Of a stretch of DNA of 64,000 nucleotides, positions 37,966 through 45,721 are shown piece by piece; position 1 is the first letter of the stretch, and each line of letters opens with the position of its first letter. The DNA is from Pseudomonas anatoliensis (GTDB taxonomy: Bacteria; Pseudomonadota; Gammaproteobacteria; Pseudomonadales; Pseudomonadaceae). The stretch lies in contig NZ_JACVHC010000006.1 in assembly GCF_017976235.1 (NCBI RefSeq), positions 1 to 64,000 of the forward strand, written 5' to 3'. The notes beneath the pieces are model-generated. The model saw only the letters and a list, made by a program, of their open reading frames with translations. It was not told the origin of the DNA and did not search any database. Made by a program: the position numbers and the translations under genes.

Positions 37966-39339
37966 ATGTTTCACATTTCAAGGCTGACAAAAACATCACT
38001 AGCGTTGTTGCTAAGTTTGGCCGCCGGCACTGCACTGGCCGCCATCACCCCCCAGCAAGCCGAGCAGTTAAAAACTACCCTGACCCCCATGGGCGCCGAG
38101 CTTACCGGCAACGCCGCCGGCACCATCCCCGCCTGGACCGGCGGCATCACTCAGGCCCCGGCAGGCTACAAACCGGGCCAGCATCACCCGGACCCGTTTG
38201 CGGCGGACAAACCGTTGTTCACCATCACCAAAGCCAATCTCGATCAGTACAAATCCCATCTCAGCCCGGGCCAGATTGCACTGTTCAACAGCTACCCCGA
38301 CACCTTCCAGATGCCGGTCTATCCTTCGCGTCGATCAGGTTCTGCACCGCAATGGCTGTACGACAACACCCTGAAAAATGCGACCTCGGCCAAGTTGCTC
38401 GACGGTGGCAGCGGGTTCTCCGATGCCTATGGCGGCGTGCCGTTTCCGGTGCCCAAGGATGGCGTCGAAGTGCTTTGGAATCACATCACCCGTTACCGCG
38501 GCATCTACGTTGTACGTCGCGCCTCCGAGGCGCCGGTCCAGCGCAACGGCAGCTTCGCGCTGGTGACCTCGCAGCAGGAAGCGCTGTTCAACTATTACCG
38601 TCCCGGCGGGCAGTTCGCCGACCTGAAAAACATCCTCTTCTACTACGTGGCATTTGTGAAAAGTCCGGCACGGCTGGCGGGCGGTGCAGCGCTGGTGCAC
38701 GAAACCCTCGATCAGCTCAAGGATGCGCGCCAGGCCTGGATCTACGACGCCGGCCAACGCCGCGTGCGCCGCGCGCCGAACCTTGCGTACGACACGCCAA
38801 TCGCCTCGTCCGATGGCCTGCGCACTGCCGACGACACCGACCTGTTCAACGGCTCGCCGGATCGCTACGACTGGAAGCTCAAGGGCAAGCAGGAAATCTA
38901 CATCCCCTACAACAACTACAAAGTCGCCAGCCCCGACGTGAAGTACGCGCAACTGCTTACCCCCGGTCACCTCAACCCGCAATTCACCCGCTATGAGCTG
39001 CACCGCGTGTGGGTGGTGGAAGGCAACCTCAAACCCGGTTCGCGGCACATTTATTCCAAGCGCGTGCTGTTTCTGGATGAGGACAGTTGGGGGGCTGCGC
39101 TGGTCGATCAATACGACGGGCGAGGGGAGTTGTGGCGCGTGTCGATGGCCTACCTGAAAAACTTCTACGACCTGCCCACCACCTGGAGTGCGCTCGACGT
39201 TTTCCACGACTTGCAGGCGCGCCGTTACTACGTGCAGAACCTCGACAACGAAGAATCAGAAACCGTCGACTTCGCCCAACCTGTGCCTGAGGACGCGTAC
39301 TTCATGCCGTCGGCATTGCGCCAACGCGGCACCCGCTAA
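37966..39339 (+). CDS. DUF1329 periplasmic protein
   Basis: A 457-residue protein with a signal peptide (about 1-24, LLSLAAGTALAAI). It has the DUF1329 hallmarks PAWTGGIT (near 51-58), NYYRPGGQF, and KSPARLAGGAALVHETLDQ, and a C-terminal LolA/LolB-like lipoprotein-localisation fold expected for the family. It is the constant partner of DUF1302 (previous gene) and is expected in the periplasm, perhaps carrying a hydrophobic ligand to or from the outer-membrane barrel. This is family inference, not seen directly. Confidence 0.85.
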   Translation: MFHISRLTKTSLALLLSLAAGTALAAITPQQAEQLKTTLTPMGAELTGNAAGTIPAWTGGITQAPAGYKPGQHHPDPFAADKPLFTITKANLDQYKSHLSPGQIALFNSYPDTFQMPVYPSRRSGSAPQWLYDNTLKNATSAKLLDGGSGFSDAYGGVPFPVPKDGVEVLWNHITRYRGIYVVRRASEAPVQRNGSFALVTSQQEALFNYYRPGGQFADLKNILFYYVAFVKSPARLAGGAALVHETLDQLKDARQAWIYDAGQRRVRRAPNLAYDTPIASSDGLRTADDTDLFNGSPDRYDWKLKGKQEIYIPYNNYKVASPDVKYAQLLTPGHLNPQFTRYELHRVWVVEGNLKPGSRHIYSKRVLFLDEDSWGAALVDQYDGRGELWRVSMAYLKNFYDLPTTWSALDVFHDLQARRYYVQNLDNEESETVDFAQPVPEDAYFMPSALRQRGTR

Positions 39340-39356
39340 AGCGCCACACAACATCC

Positions 39357-39442
39357 CCTGTAGGAGCTGCCGCAGGTTGCGATCTTTTGATCCTGGTTTT
39401 AAAAACAAGATCAAAAGATCGCAGCCTGCGGCAGCTCCTACA
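39357..39442. repeat. Long REP hairpin after DUF1329
   Basis: A nearly perfect pair of about 36-bp arms (cctgtaggagctgccgcagg...gatcttttgatc / complement). This type also follows the FGGY kinase at 34.3 kb. Confidence 0.87.
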
Positions 39443-39477
39443 TAAGGCGGGGAAATTCTGAGGTGTCTGTTCTAACG

Positions 39478-39572
39478 CAATCGCGGGCAAGCCCGCTCCC
39501 ACACGTTCTGAGTCGAACACAACATTTGTGAACGACTCAGAACCCTGTGGGAGCGGGCTTGCCCGCGATTGG
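39478..39572. repeat. REP pair of the gcgggcaagcccgctccc type
   Basis: Inverted copies at 39480-39503 and 39545-39570 form a hairpin between the DUF1329 hairpin and the convergent MCP gene. Confidence 0.85.
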
Positions 39573-39598
39573 TTTATTGCTTCAGCGCGAAATCAACT

Positions 39599-41518
39599 TC
39601 AAACGCGGAAGTGGCTCACCATCTGCTGCAATTGACCACCCAGGCGCGCCAGTTCAACGCTGGACTTGGCGGTTTCATCGCTGGCGGCGGCAGTCTGCTC
39701 AGACACGTCGCGCACGTTGATGATGCTGCGGCTGATCTCTTCGGCCACGGCGCTTTGCTGTTCGGCAGCGGCGGCGATCTGCTGGTTCATCGACTGGATG
39801 TTCGACACCGTGCGGGTGATGTTTTCCAGCGATGCACCGGCCTTGCGGGTCAGGGCGACGCTGCTGTCAGTCAGGGCGCGGCTGTTGTTCATCACTGCCG
39901 AGACTTGCTGCGTACCGTTCTGTAAACCGGCGACCAGGCCTTCGATTTCTTCGGTGGATTTCTGCGTGCGCTGAGCCAGACCACGGACTTCGTCGGCGAC
40001 CACGGCGAAACCACGACCGGCTTCACCGGCACGTGCCGCTTCAATCGCGGCGTTGAGTGCCAGCAGGTTGGTCTGTTCGGCGACGGCTTTGATCACGTCC
40101 ATGACGCTGCCAATCTTGTCGCTTTCCTGTTGCAGCACGCTCATGGCTTCGGTGGAACGCACCACTTCGCTGGCCAGACGCTCAATCTGCGTGATGGCCT
40201 CGTTCACGACCTTGTCGCCTTCACGGGCTTCGCCGTCAGCCGCAGCGGCTGCTTGCGAAGCCTCTTCGGCGTTGCGCGCGACTTCCTGCACGGTGGCAGT
40301 CATCTCGTGCATGGCGGTGGCGACCTGATCGGTTTCGATCTTCTGGCTGTTTACACCGGCGCTGGTCTGCTCGGTAACGGCCGACAACTCTTCGGCAGCA
40401 CTGGCGATTTGGGTCACGCCGTCGCGGATGCCGCTGATCAAGTCGCGCAGGGTGACGCCCATGCGCGCGATGCCTTGTTGCAGCACACCGAGTTCGTCGC
40501 GGCGGGTAACGGTAACGTTCTGGGTCAGGTCGCCGCTGGCGATGCGCTCGACCACGGCCAGGGTTTCTCGCAGTGGGCGGGTGATCTGACGGGTGATGAT
40601 GACCGCGGCAATCACGCCAACCAGCAGGGCCAGCAGGGTGCTGATCAACTGGAAGGTACGCGCCTGAGCGCTTTCGATGTCGCGACGATCGAGCTGAATC
40701 TGATACAGCTGCTCGCTCAGGGTCACGATGGTGGCGCCCTGATCGGTCATTTCCTTACGCGCCTGCACGGCTTCGCTGTTGGCGTTTTTATAAGCCATCA
40801 ACGCGCTGCGATAATTGGTCAACGCCGTTTCCAGCTGACGCAGGGCATCTTGCTGAGTATCAGCGAAATGCACGTTCAGCTGTTTGAGACTGGCGATCGC
40901 CACGTCGATCTGGCCGATGGCCTTCTGCTCGGTTTCGGCGTTGGTGGTGGCGGTGTAACCGCGCACTTCATAGCGTGCGAGGATGAACGCTTCCTTTGCG
41001 GCACTGATGGCCTGGAACTGCTCGAACCGCTGCTCGCTCATGTCCATTTGCTGAACGCGCTTGCTGATCGATTCGATCAAGTTGTATGCGGTATCGGCGT
41101 TGACGCCCATGGTGTCGCGCGCAGTGTTGCCGGTGCGATACGCGTTACGCATTTTGTTCAGGGACGTCTGGTACTCGGCGATGGTCGCCGCCTGCGCCTT
41201 GAGCAGTTTGACGTTTTCCGGGCTCTTGAAGCTGCTGATGAGCTTCTGCTGTTGCGCGGCGAAGCCGTCGAGGGTGGTCTGCACATTCTGCGCGGCGGTT
41301 TCGTCGCCGTTGGTCAGCATGTATTGCAGGCGCACCACGCGCAGTTTGGTCAGGCCGGAGTTGAGCTGGGTGATGTCGCTCATCCAGTTACTGCGGTCAA
41401 TCAGGCCGCCCAGGCTGGTCCAGCCGGTCAGTGCCAGAACGCAGGTCAGTGCCAGGACAAGGCCGAAGCCCAGGCCCAGTTTCATGTTCACGCTGATGTT
41501 GCCGAACCAGCTATTCAT
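39599..41518 (-). CDS. Methyl-accepting chemotaxis protein
   Basis: A 639-residue chemoreceptor. TM1 is at about 12-33, and a large all-helical periplasmic ligand domain of the HBM type (four-helix bimodule, about 40-285) follows. TM2 is at 290-310, a HAMP domain (about 311-363) follows, and the cytoplasmic signalling hairpin is marked by EQTNLLALNAAIEAARAGEAGRGFAVVADEVRGLA (middle near 490). HBM receptors of pseudomonads sense TCA-cycle acids or related small acids; the ligand here is not predictable. I choose the ATG at 41518, because 'ggagga' lies 7 bases upstream, over the GTG at 41521. Confidence 0.9.
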   Translation of the reverse strand: MNSWFGNISVNMKLGLGFGLVLALTCVLALTGWTSLGGLIDRSNWMSDITQLNSGLTKLRVVRLQYMLTNGDETAAQNVQTTLDGFAAQQQKLISSFKSPENVKLLKAQAATIAEYQTSLNKMRNAYRTGNTARDTMGVNADTAYNLIESISKRVQQMDMSEQRFEQFQAISAAKEAFILARYEVRGYTATTNAETEQKAIGQIDVAIASLKQLNVHFADTQQDALRQLETALTNYRSALMAYKNANSEAVQARKEMTDQGATIVTLSEQLYQIQLDRRDIESAQARTFQLISTLLALLVGVIAAVIITRQITRPLRETLAVVERIASGDLTQNVTVTRRDELGVLQQGIARMGVTLRDLISGIRDGVTQIASAAEELSAVTEQTSAGVNSQKIETDQVATAMHEMTATVQEVARNAEEASQAAAAADGEAREGDKVVNEAITQIERLASEVVRSTEAMSVLQQESDKIGSVMDVIKAVAEQTNLLALNAAIEAARAGEAGRGFAVVADEVRGLAQRTQKSTEEIEGLVAGLQNGTQQVSAVMNNSRALTDSSVALTRKAGASLENITRTVSNIQSMNQQIAAAAEQQSAVAEEISRSIINVRDVSEQTAAASDETAKSSVELARLGGQLQQMVSHFRV

Positions 41519-41769
41519 CACAATATCCTCCAGAAACTTGTGTTTCTTGATCGTCGGTAAGCTGGAAGATTGTTGTTTTTTGAGCCAGCAAGGGTGTTAG
41601 CAGGTCTGTATCGGCAGCAAACGCGAGAGCTGAAAGGTTTTTGTCGGACAGAATTTGTAACAAGCCATCCCAAGAATTTTTTCACATGGGTTTCACTGGC
41701 TGCCCACGCGGGCGTCGGTAGCTTTGTCGCATCAAATGACAAGTGATGCATGCTGGCGAGGCGGCTTTT

Positions 41770-42441
41770 GTGGAATTGAGACTGAATCTGTTTGGCGTCA
41801 ATCGCTCGATCAATCTGAGTGGTCTGGCGCGTTTTCGAAACACCTGGGTGGTGTTGGCGGCATCGCTGCTGGTGATTCCGTTGACCCTGTGGCTGCTCGC
41901 ACCGGCGGCAGTGCCGGACCTTGCCCACGGCAACATCGCCGGCGCGCGGGCGTTGGCGCAGGGATGGGCCAAGGGCGACATGATCGTGCTGGTGCGCCAC
42001 GTCGAGCGCTGCGATCACTCCAGGGCGCCGTGTCTGAGTGGCCATGATGGCATCACCGATCGGTCTCGCAGTTCAGCGGTTAGCGTCGGCGCGCAGTTCG
42101 AGCAACTGGGTCTGACTAACGCCGATATCTATAACAGCCCGACAATGCGTACCGTGCAGACCGCCGGTTACATGTTCAATCATGCCGCCACTGGCGACGA
42201 CTGGCTGATCAACTGCAAGGGCCGCATGTTGCGCGATGCGCTTGCCCACAAGATCGCCGGTCGCAACCTGATTCTGGTGACGCACAGCGAGTGCATGGAA
42301 CAACTGGAAAAAGATCTGAAAGTAGCGGGCTCCGACCTCGGTTACGGCGCTTCGTTGTTTGTTTCCGCTGCCAACCCGGCGGCTCCACAGATGCTCGGCT
42401 TTATTGAGGCCTCCGACTGGCGCACGGTGACCACGCAATGA
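41770..42441 (+). CDS. Histidine phosphatase (Ais/PmrG-like) protein
   Basis: A 223-residue protein with an N-terminal transmembrane anchor (about 20-42, VVLAASLLVIPLTLWLLAPAA). The RHG-type phosphatase motif LVRHVERCDHS is near residues 72-82, and the second catalytic histidine is in LVTHSECM near 176. Ais/PmrG enzymes remove heptose-II phosphate from LPS core in enterobacteria. The next gene (PAP2) overlaps by 4 bases, so both probably alter envelope phosphates. The start at the GTG at 41770 is supported by 'gcgagg' upstream; the longer frame to 41743 is possible. Confidence 0.75.
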   Translation: MELRLNLFGVNRSINLSGLARFRNTWVVLAASLLVIPLTLWLLAPAAVPDLAHGNIAGARALAQGWAKGDMIVLVRHVERCDHSRAPCLSGHDGITDRSRSSAVSVGAQFEQLGLTNADIYNSPTMRTVQTAGYMFNHAATGDDWLINCKGRMLRDALAHKIAGRNLILVTHSECMEQLEKDLKVAGSDLGYGASLFVSAANPAAPQMLGFIEASDWRTVTTQ

Positions 42442-43271
42442 ATTCTCGTTTTTACGCGTACAACTTCGGCATCCCGCTGGCATGCGCGGCGCTGGTGTTT
42501 TTACTGTTCGACATGACCCGCATCGACATCGCCTTCAGCAACCTTTTGTTCGATCCGCTGACCCAGACCTTCCCGCTCGACAAGATTCACCTGTTCGAAA
42601 AGATCACTCACAAATGGGCGCGGATCATTCCGAACTGGACCGCCGAGATTGCCCTGATCGGCGCCATGCTGTCGGTGGTCTGGCCGCTGGTCAATCCGCA
42701 GAAGCATCCGCGACTTGGCGCATTTCTTGAACGCAGCAAAGTCGCCCCCGTGCTGCGATTTACCACTGATCACCGTAGGGATTTTCTGTTTGTGGTGGTC
42801 GCTTTTGCGGTCTGCACGGGCGTGATCCATTTCCTCAAATCCCACACCAGCGTTTACTGCCCGATCGAGACAACGCTGTACGGCGGCAAAATGGCTCACA
42901 TCGAGTGGTACAGCAATTTCCAGCTGTTCCATGAAGCCGGAAGTGGCCGCTGCTGGCCGGGCGGGCATGCCTCCGGCGGCTTCACCATGCTGGCGCTGTA
43001 CTTTGTGGGCCGCCGGTATCGGTGGCGCTTTTCCAGTGCCTTGTTGTGGGGCTCGTTGTTGCTGGGTTTCATCTACGGCACGACGCGAGTTCTGCAGGGC
43101 TGGCACTACATGTCCCACACGTTCTGGGCCGCAATCTTTGTCTGGTTGGCGTGTTTGCTGACGGCGCTGGCGTTTTACGGGCGGGCGCGGTTGGAGAGAC
43201 CTGTGTTGCAGAAACATGAACAATGTCTGCCTGCCCAAAACCCGTCAGGGCTGGAAATGCCGTTCAATTGA
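42438..43271 (+). CDS. Membrane-bound PAP2-family phosphatase
   Basis: A 277-residue polytopic protein. The phosphatase signature is split over KSHTSVYCP (near 134-142), GSGRCWPGGHASGGF (near 169-183) and R-x4-WHYMSH (near 215-224); the final Asp of the classical motif is not evident. These enzymes dephosphorylate lipid phosphates such as lipid A 1-phosphate (LpxE/LpxT type) or undecaprenyl diphosphate. It is coupled to the histidine-phosphatase gene by ATGA overlap. The C terminus has an unusual hydrophilic tail of about 25 residues. Confidence 0.83.
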   Translation: MNSRFYAYNFGIPLACAALVFLLFDMTRIDIAFSNLLFDPLTQTFPLDKIHLFEKITHKWARIIPNWTAEIALIGAMLSVVWPLVNPQKHPRLGAFLERSKVAPVLRFTTDHRRDFLFVVVAFAVCTGVIHFLKSHTSVYCPIETTLYGGKMAHIEWYSNFQLFHEAGSGRCWPGGHASGGFTMLALYFVGRRYRWRFSSALLWGSLLLGFIYGTTRVLQGWHYMSHTFWAAIFVWLACLLTALAFYGRARLERPVLQKHEQCLPAQNPSGLEMPFN

Positions 43272-43333
43272 GCCGCGACTGAATCAGCGTGCCGCCCGAC
43301 CATAAATCGCCAATGTTGAATAGTTTGTGAATC

Positions 43334-43921
43334 TCATGCCAGACGTCGTGACCAGCGCTGATCCGGAGCTTCAAAGCCCGGATTGACCAGCGCAGTCAGC
43401 ACGTGATCCTGCCAACGTCCGGCAATGTTCAGATACGCCTTGGCATAGCCTTCTTGCTCGAAGCCCAGTCGCTCCAACAACCGTGCACTGCGCTCGTTGC
43501 CAGGAATGTAGTTGGCCATGATCCGGTGCAGGTTCTGTGTCTCGAACATGTAGCCGATGCTGGTTTCCAGCGCTTCTTGCATCAGGCCCTGACCTTGCTG
43601 AGCCTGATCGATGTGGTACCCCAGATAACACGCCTGAAACGCCCCGCGAATGATGCCGCTGAAATTGCAGGCGCCGATCATTTGCTGGCCGTCCACGCTC
43701 AGCAGCGCGAAATGCATCGCCAACCCGGCGTCGAAGGCGCTGGCCTGGATTTCGAGACGGCGGCGAATCTGTGCGGTGGAAAAATAGTCAGTCGTACGGA
43801 TTGGCGACCACGGCGCCAAGTGACGCTGGTTGCGTTGATAGAAATCGCTTTCCAGTTCTGCCTGATCCGGGGCAAGGATGGCGAGCTTCAGGCGTTGGCA
43901 GGGCAGGGTCAACAACGACAT
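43334..43921 (-). CDS. RimJ/RimL-type GNAT acetyltransferase
   Basis: A 195-residue GNAT protein. The acetyl-CoA loop segment reads GYHIDQAQQGQGLMQEAL near 100-117, followed by LHRIMANYIPGNERSARLLERLGF (middle near 140) and a C-terminal GRWQDHVLTAL. This pattern matches ribosomal-protein-alanine N-acetyltransferases (RimJ). The target protein is not certain. I use the ATG at 43921; the long upstream frame to 44134 has no ribosome site and crosses a terminator. Confidence 0.87.
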   Translation of the reverse strand: MSLLTLPCQRLKLAILAPDQAELESDFYQRNQRHLAPWSPIRTTDYFSTAQIRRRLEIQASAFDAGLAMHFALLSVDGQQMIGACNFSGIIRGAFQACYLGYHIDQAQQGQGLMQEALETSIGYMFETQNLHRIMANYIPGNERSARLLERLGFEQEGYAKAYLNIAGRWQDHVLTALVNPGFEAPDQRWSRRLA

Positions 43922-44032
43922 CGGGCGCTCCGGGCAAGGGTTGTCAAAGGACAGAATTGCCCGGTGCGGGGGAAAATACAAACGGGTTGTGATTTGTTGA
44001 AGCCTGTTTCGCTTCGAAGCCAAACAACAGGC

Positions 44033-44061
44033 AAAAAAAAGCCCGCGGGAGAGCCGCGGGC
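44033..44061 (-). terminator. Rho-independent terminator of the gene at 44193-44564
   Basis: On the minus strand, gcccgcggctctccgcgggc is followed by eight T. It lies about 130 bases downstream of the small gene ending at 44193. Confidence 0.8.
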
Positions 44062-44192
44062 GAACCGTAGTTTCTTGAATGAGCGAGCGGACTTTACAGC
44101 GTTGGCTGGGCCGCAGCAGTGAAGAAAAATTCATCTCGATAAACTGCTCCGACCCGGTCTGATCAGCGGTCGGTCCGCGCCCACTTCAGCCA

Positions 44193-44564
44193 TCAATGGC
44201 GCACTTCAGGGGGCGGTGAGGTGGGCGACCCCTGTTGCACAACTTGATCCCGTGCCCGGCAAACCACAATCTCGGCCAATGCACTCAACTGCTTGATTGC
44301 CACCGCAACATGGCGCTGGGTGCCGTCGCACTCATCCGCAAAGTTTGCGCTGATGAGCGCGAGGGATTCGAGAAGGTCACTGGCATGTGTGAGCAGGGTC
44401 ATCGTGTCGACATCTTCGCGCACGCTGAACATTTGCTTGAGCGGCACTGTACGACGGGGTTTGCGTTGGTTTGAGCCGGTGACGCTGGCGTGGGTTTTCT
44501 GGCCGGGCGTTTGCGCGTCGGCCGGGACCGGACCGACAAGCGTGAGTCGGGTGATTTTTTTCAT
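44193..44564 (-). CDS. Small DUF3077/DUF6124-like protein
   Basis: A 123-residue protein without a known domain that I can place firmly. Its C-terminal half (VDTMTLLTHASDLLESLALISANFADEC and HVAVAIKQLSALAEIVVCRA) matches the helical pattern of the Pseudomonas DUF6124/DUF3077 proteins, seen also at 27.4 and 63.3 kb. The N-terminal part is polar and basic (KRKPRRT). The ATG at 44564 follows 'gagcta', and the longer frame to 44675 is unlikely. The function is unknown. Confidence 0.6.
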   Translation of the reverse strand: MKKITRLTLVGPVPADAQTPGQKTHASVTGSNQRKPRRTVPLKQMFSVREDVDTMTLLTHASDLLESLALISANFADECDGTQRHVAVAIKQLSALAEIVVCRARDQVVQQGSPTSPPPEVRH

Positions 44565-44938
44565 GACGTAGCTCCGTGGAGTGGACGATCTCTGCGGATG
44601 CGGCCTGGCAAACCGCCCGCTGGATGGCAGCGAAGCGTGGAGGGTAGCGCCGTGGAAATCGGTGCACCAGTTCATGAAAGTCGACGCGTGTTGAAGGAAA
44701 TTTCCTAGGACGTGAAATGTAGGAAAAGAGGGCCGTGAAGAGTAACTGCCGGGTCGTGAATAAGCTGAAATCTTCTTTGATAATATTTTGCAAAGAACTG
44801 ATGGCGCGATGCTTTGCGTGCAGTCATCATCTGCGGCGATCGTCAGGGCGGACCTCTCTGGCGTGCTGCTCGGATCTCCCTCTGATATCTATCAGGCGTC
44901 GCAACACCCGGAAGATTTTTCTACAAGGAGTAGAAAGC
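44565..44938. other. Intergenic region, 374 bp
   Basis: This holds the promoters of the divergent small gene and the secreted-protein gene at 44939. I see no clear operator or RNA. The stretch 44740-44800 is AT-richer than its surroundings, as for a promoter. Confidence 0.4.
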
Positions 44939-45625
44939 ATGTTGAATCAGGTTATTCCCTTGGTCTTGGCTACGGCAGTCTGTAGCGCCGAGGCGCAAGT
45001 TCAGATTCAGGTAATGCCGGTCCCTGATGACTTGAAGAATCTGAAGCCTGTCGCGATTGCGCAGAGCGACCTCGAAGAGCGTAAGCGGCTTGACCGCATC
45101 GACTCGATAATTGAGCGCTTCAGTCTGAAAAAAAACGAAAAGTTCATCTATACGGGTAAGCGCTCTTCGAGTCCTCTTTTGGGGCCTTTGGATGTCGTCT
45201 ACAAGGTTTATCCGCAAGAGGATGAATTGAAAGTGGTAAGGCTCAACATGCGATTGGGTGATGCCCGTCTTTATGCCGTTGATCCCGAAGATATCCAACC
45301 CTACTCAAGCTTCTCATCTGGCCCTCTCGACGCCCGGGTTGCCAGCCATATCCTCAATCCTGGCGCGTCGGCGACCCGGTCCAAAGCCTATTTCAAAGAT
45401 TGGTACGACACCTATCAGTCGTCGAGAGTCAAATTCGCTCGAAAAATAGTGGCGAGCGATGCCTGTGAAACGGTAACGAGTATCGACTTCTACAGTTTCA
45501 ATCTAGATGTATTCACGGCGTTCTGTGGCAACGGTATGACGCTCAGCCAAACGCCGACCGAAATAGAGAACGGGTTGCCGATAGACCCCGCCATAAAGAC
45601 ATGGCAGGTGAAACGGCCTCGGTAA
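44939..45625 (+). CDS. Secreted protein of unknown function
   Basis: A 228-residue protein beginning MLNQVIPLVLATAVCSAEAQVQ, a plausible signal peptide cleaved near residue 19. The mature part has a polar, Asp/Glu-rich pattern (LEERKRLDRIDSIIERFSLKKNEK, then LGPLDVVYKVYPQEDELKVV), and two cysteines (ACETV and FCGNG). These could pair in the periplasm. I recognise no family. The ATG follows 'aaggagtag'. It is separated by 96 bases from the next, similarly secreted, gene on the same strand. Confidence 0.75.
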   Translation: MLNQVIPLVLATAVCSAEAQVQIQVMPVPDDLKNLKPVAIAQSDLEERKRLDRIDSIIERFSLKKNEKFIYTGKRSSSPLLGPLDVVYKVYPQEDELKVVRLNMRLGDARLYAVDPEDIQPYSSFSSGPLDARVASHILNPGASATRSKAYFKDWYDTYQSSRVKFARKIVASDACETVTSIDFYSFNLDVFTAFCGNGMTLSQTPTEIENGLPIDPAIKTWQVKRPR

Positions 45626-45721
45626 ATCAGGCGTTGTGATTCAAGTGCCACGCGTATGCCGAACTGTGCACCTTCCAATGCCTTTGGATTGCGTCCATAA
45701 GAAACGTGTCAGAGAGAAAAG

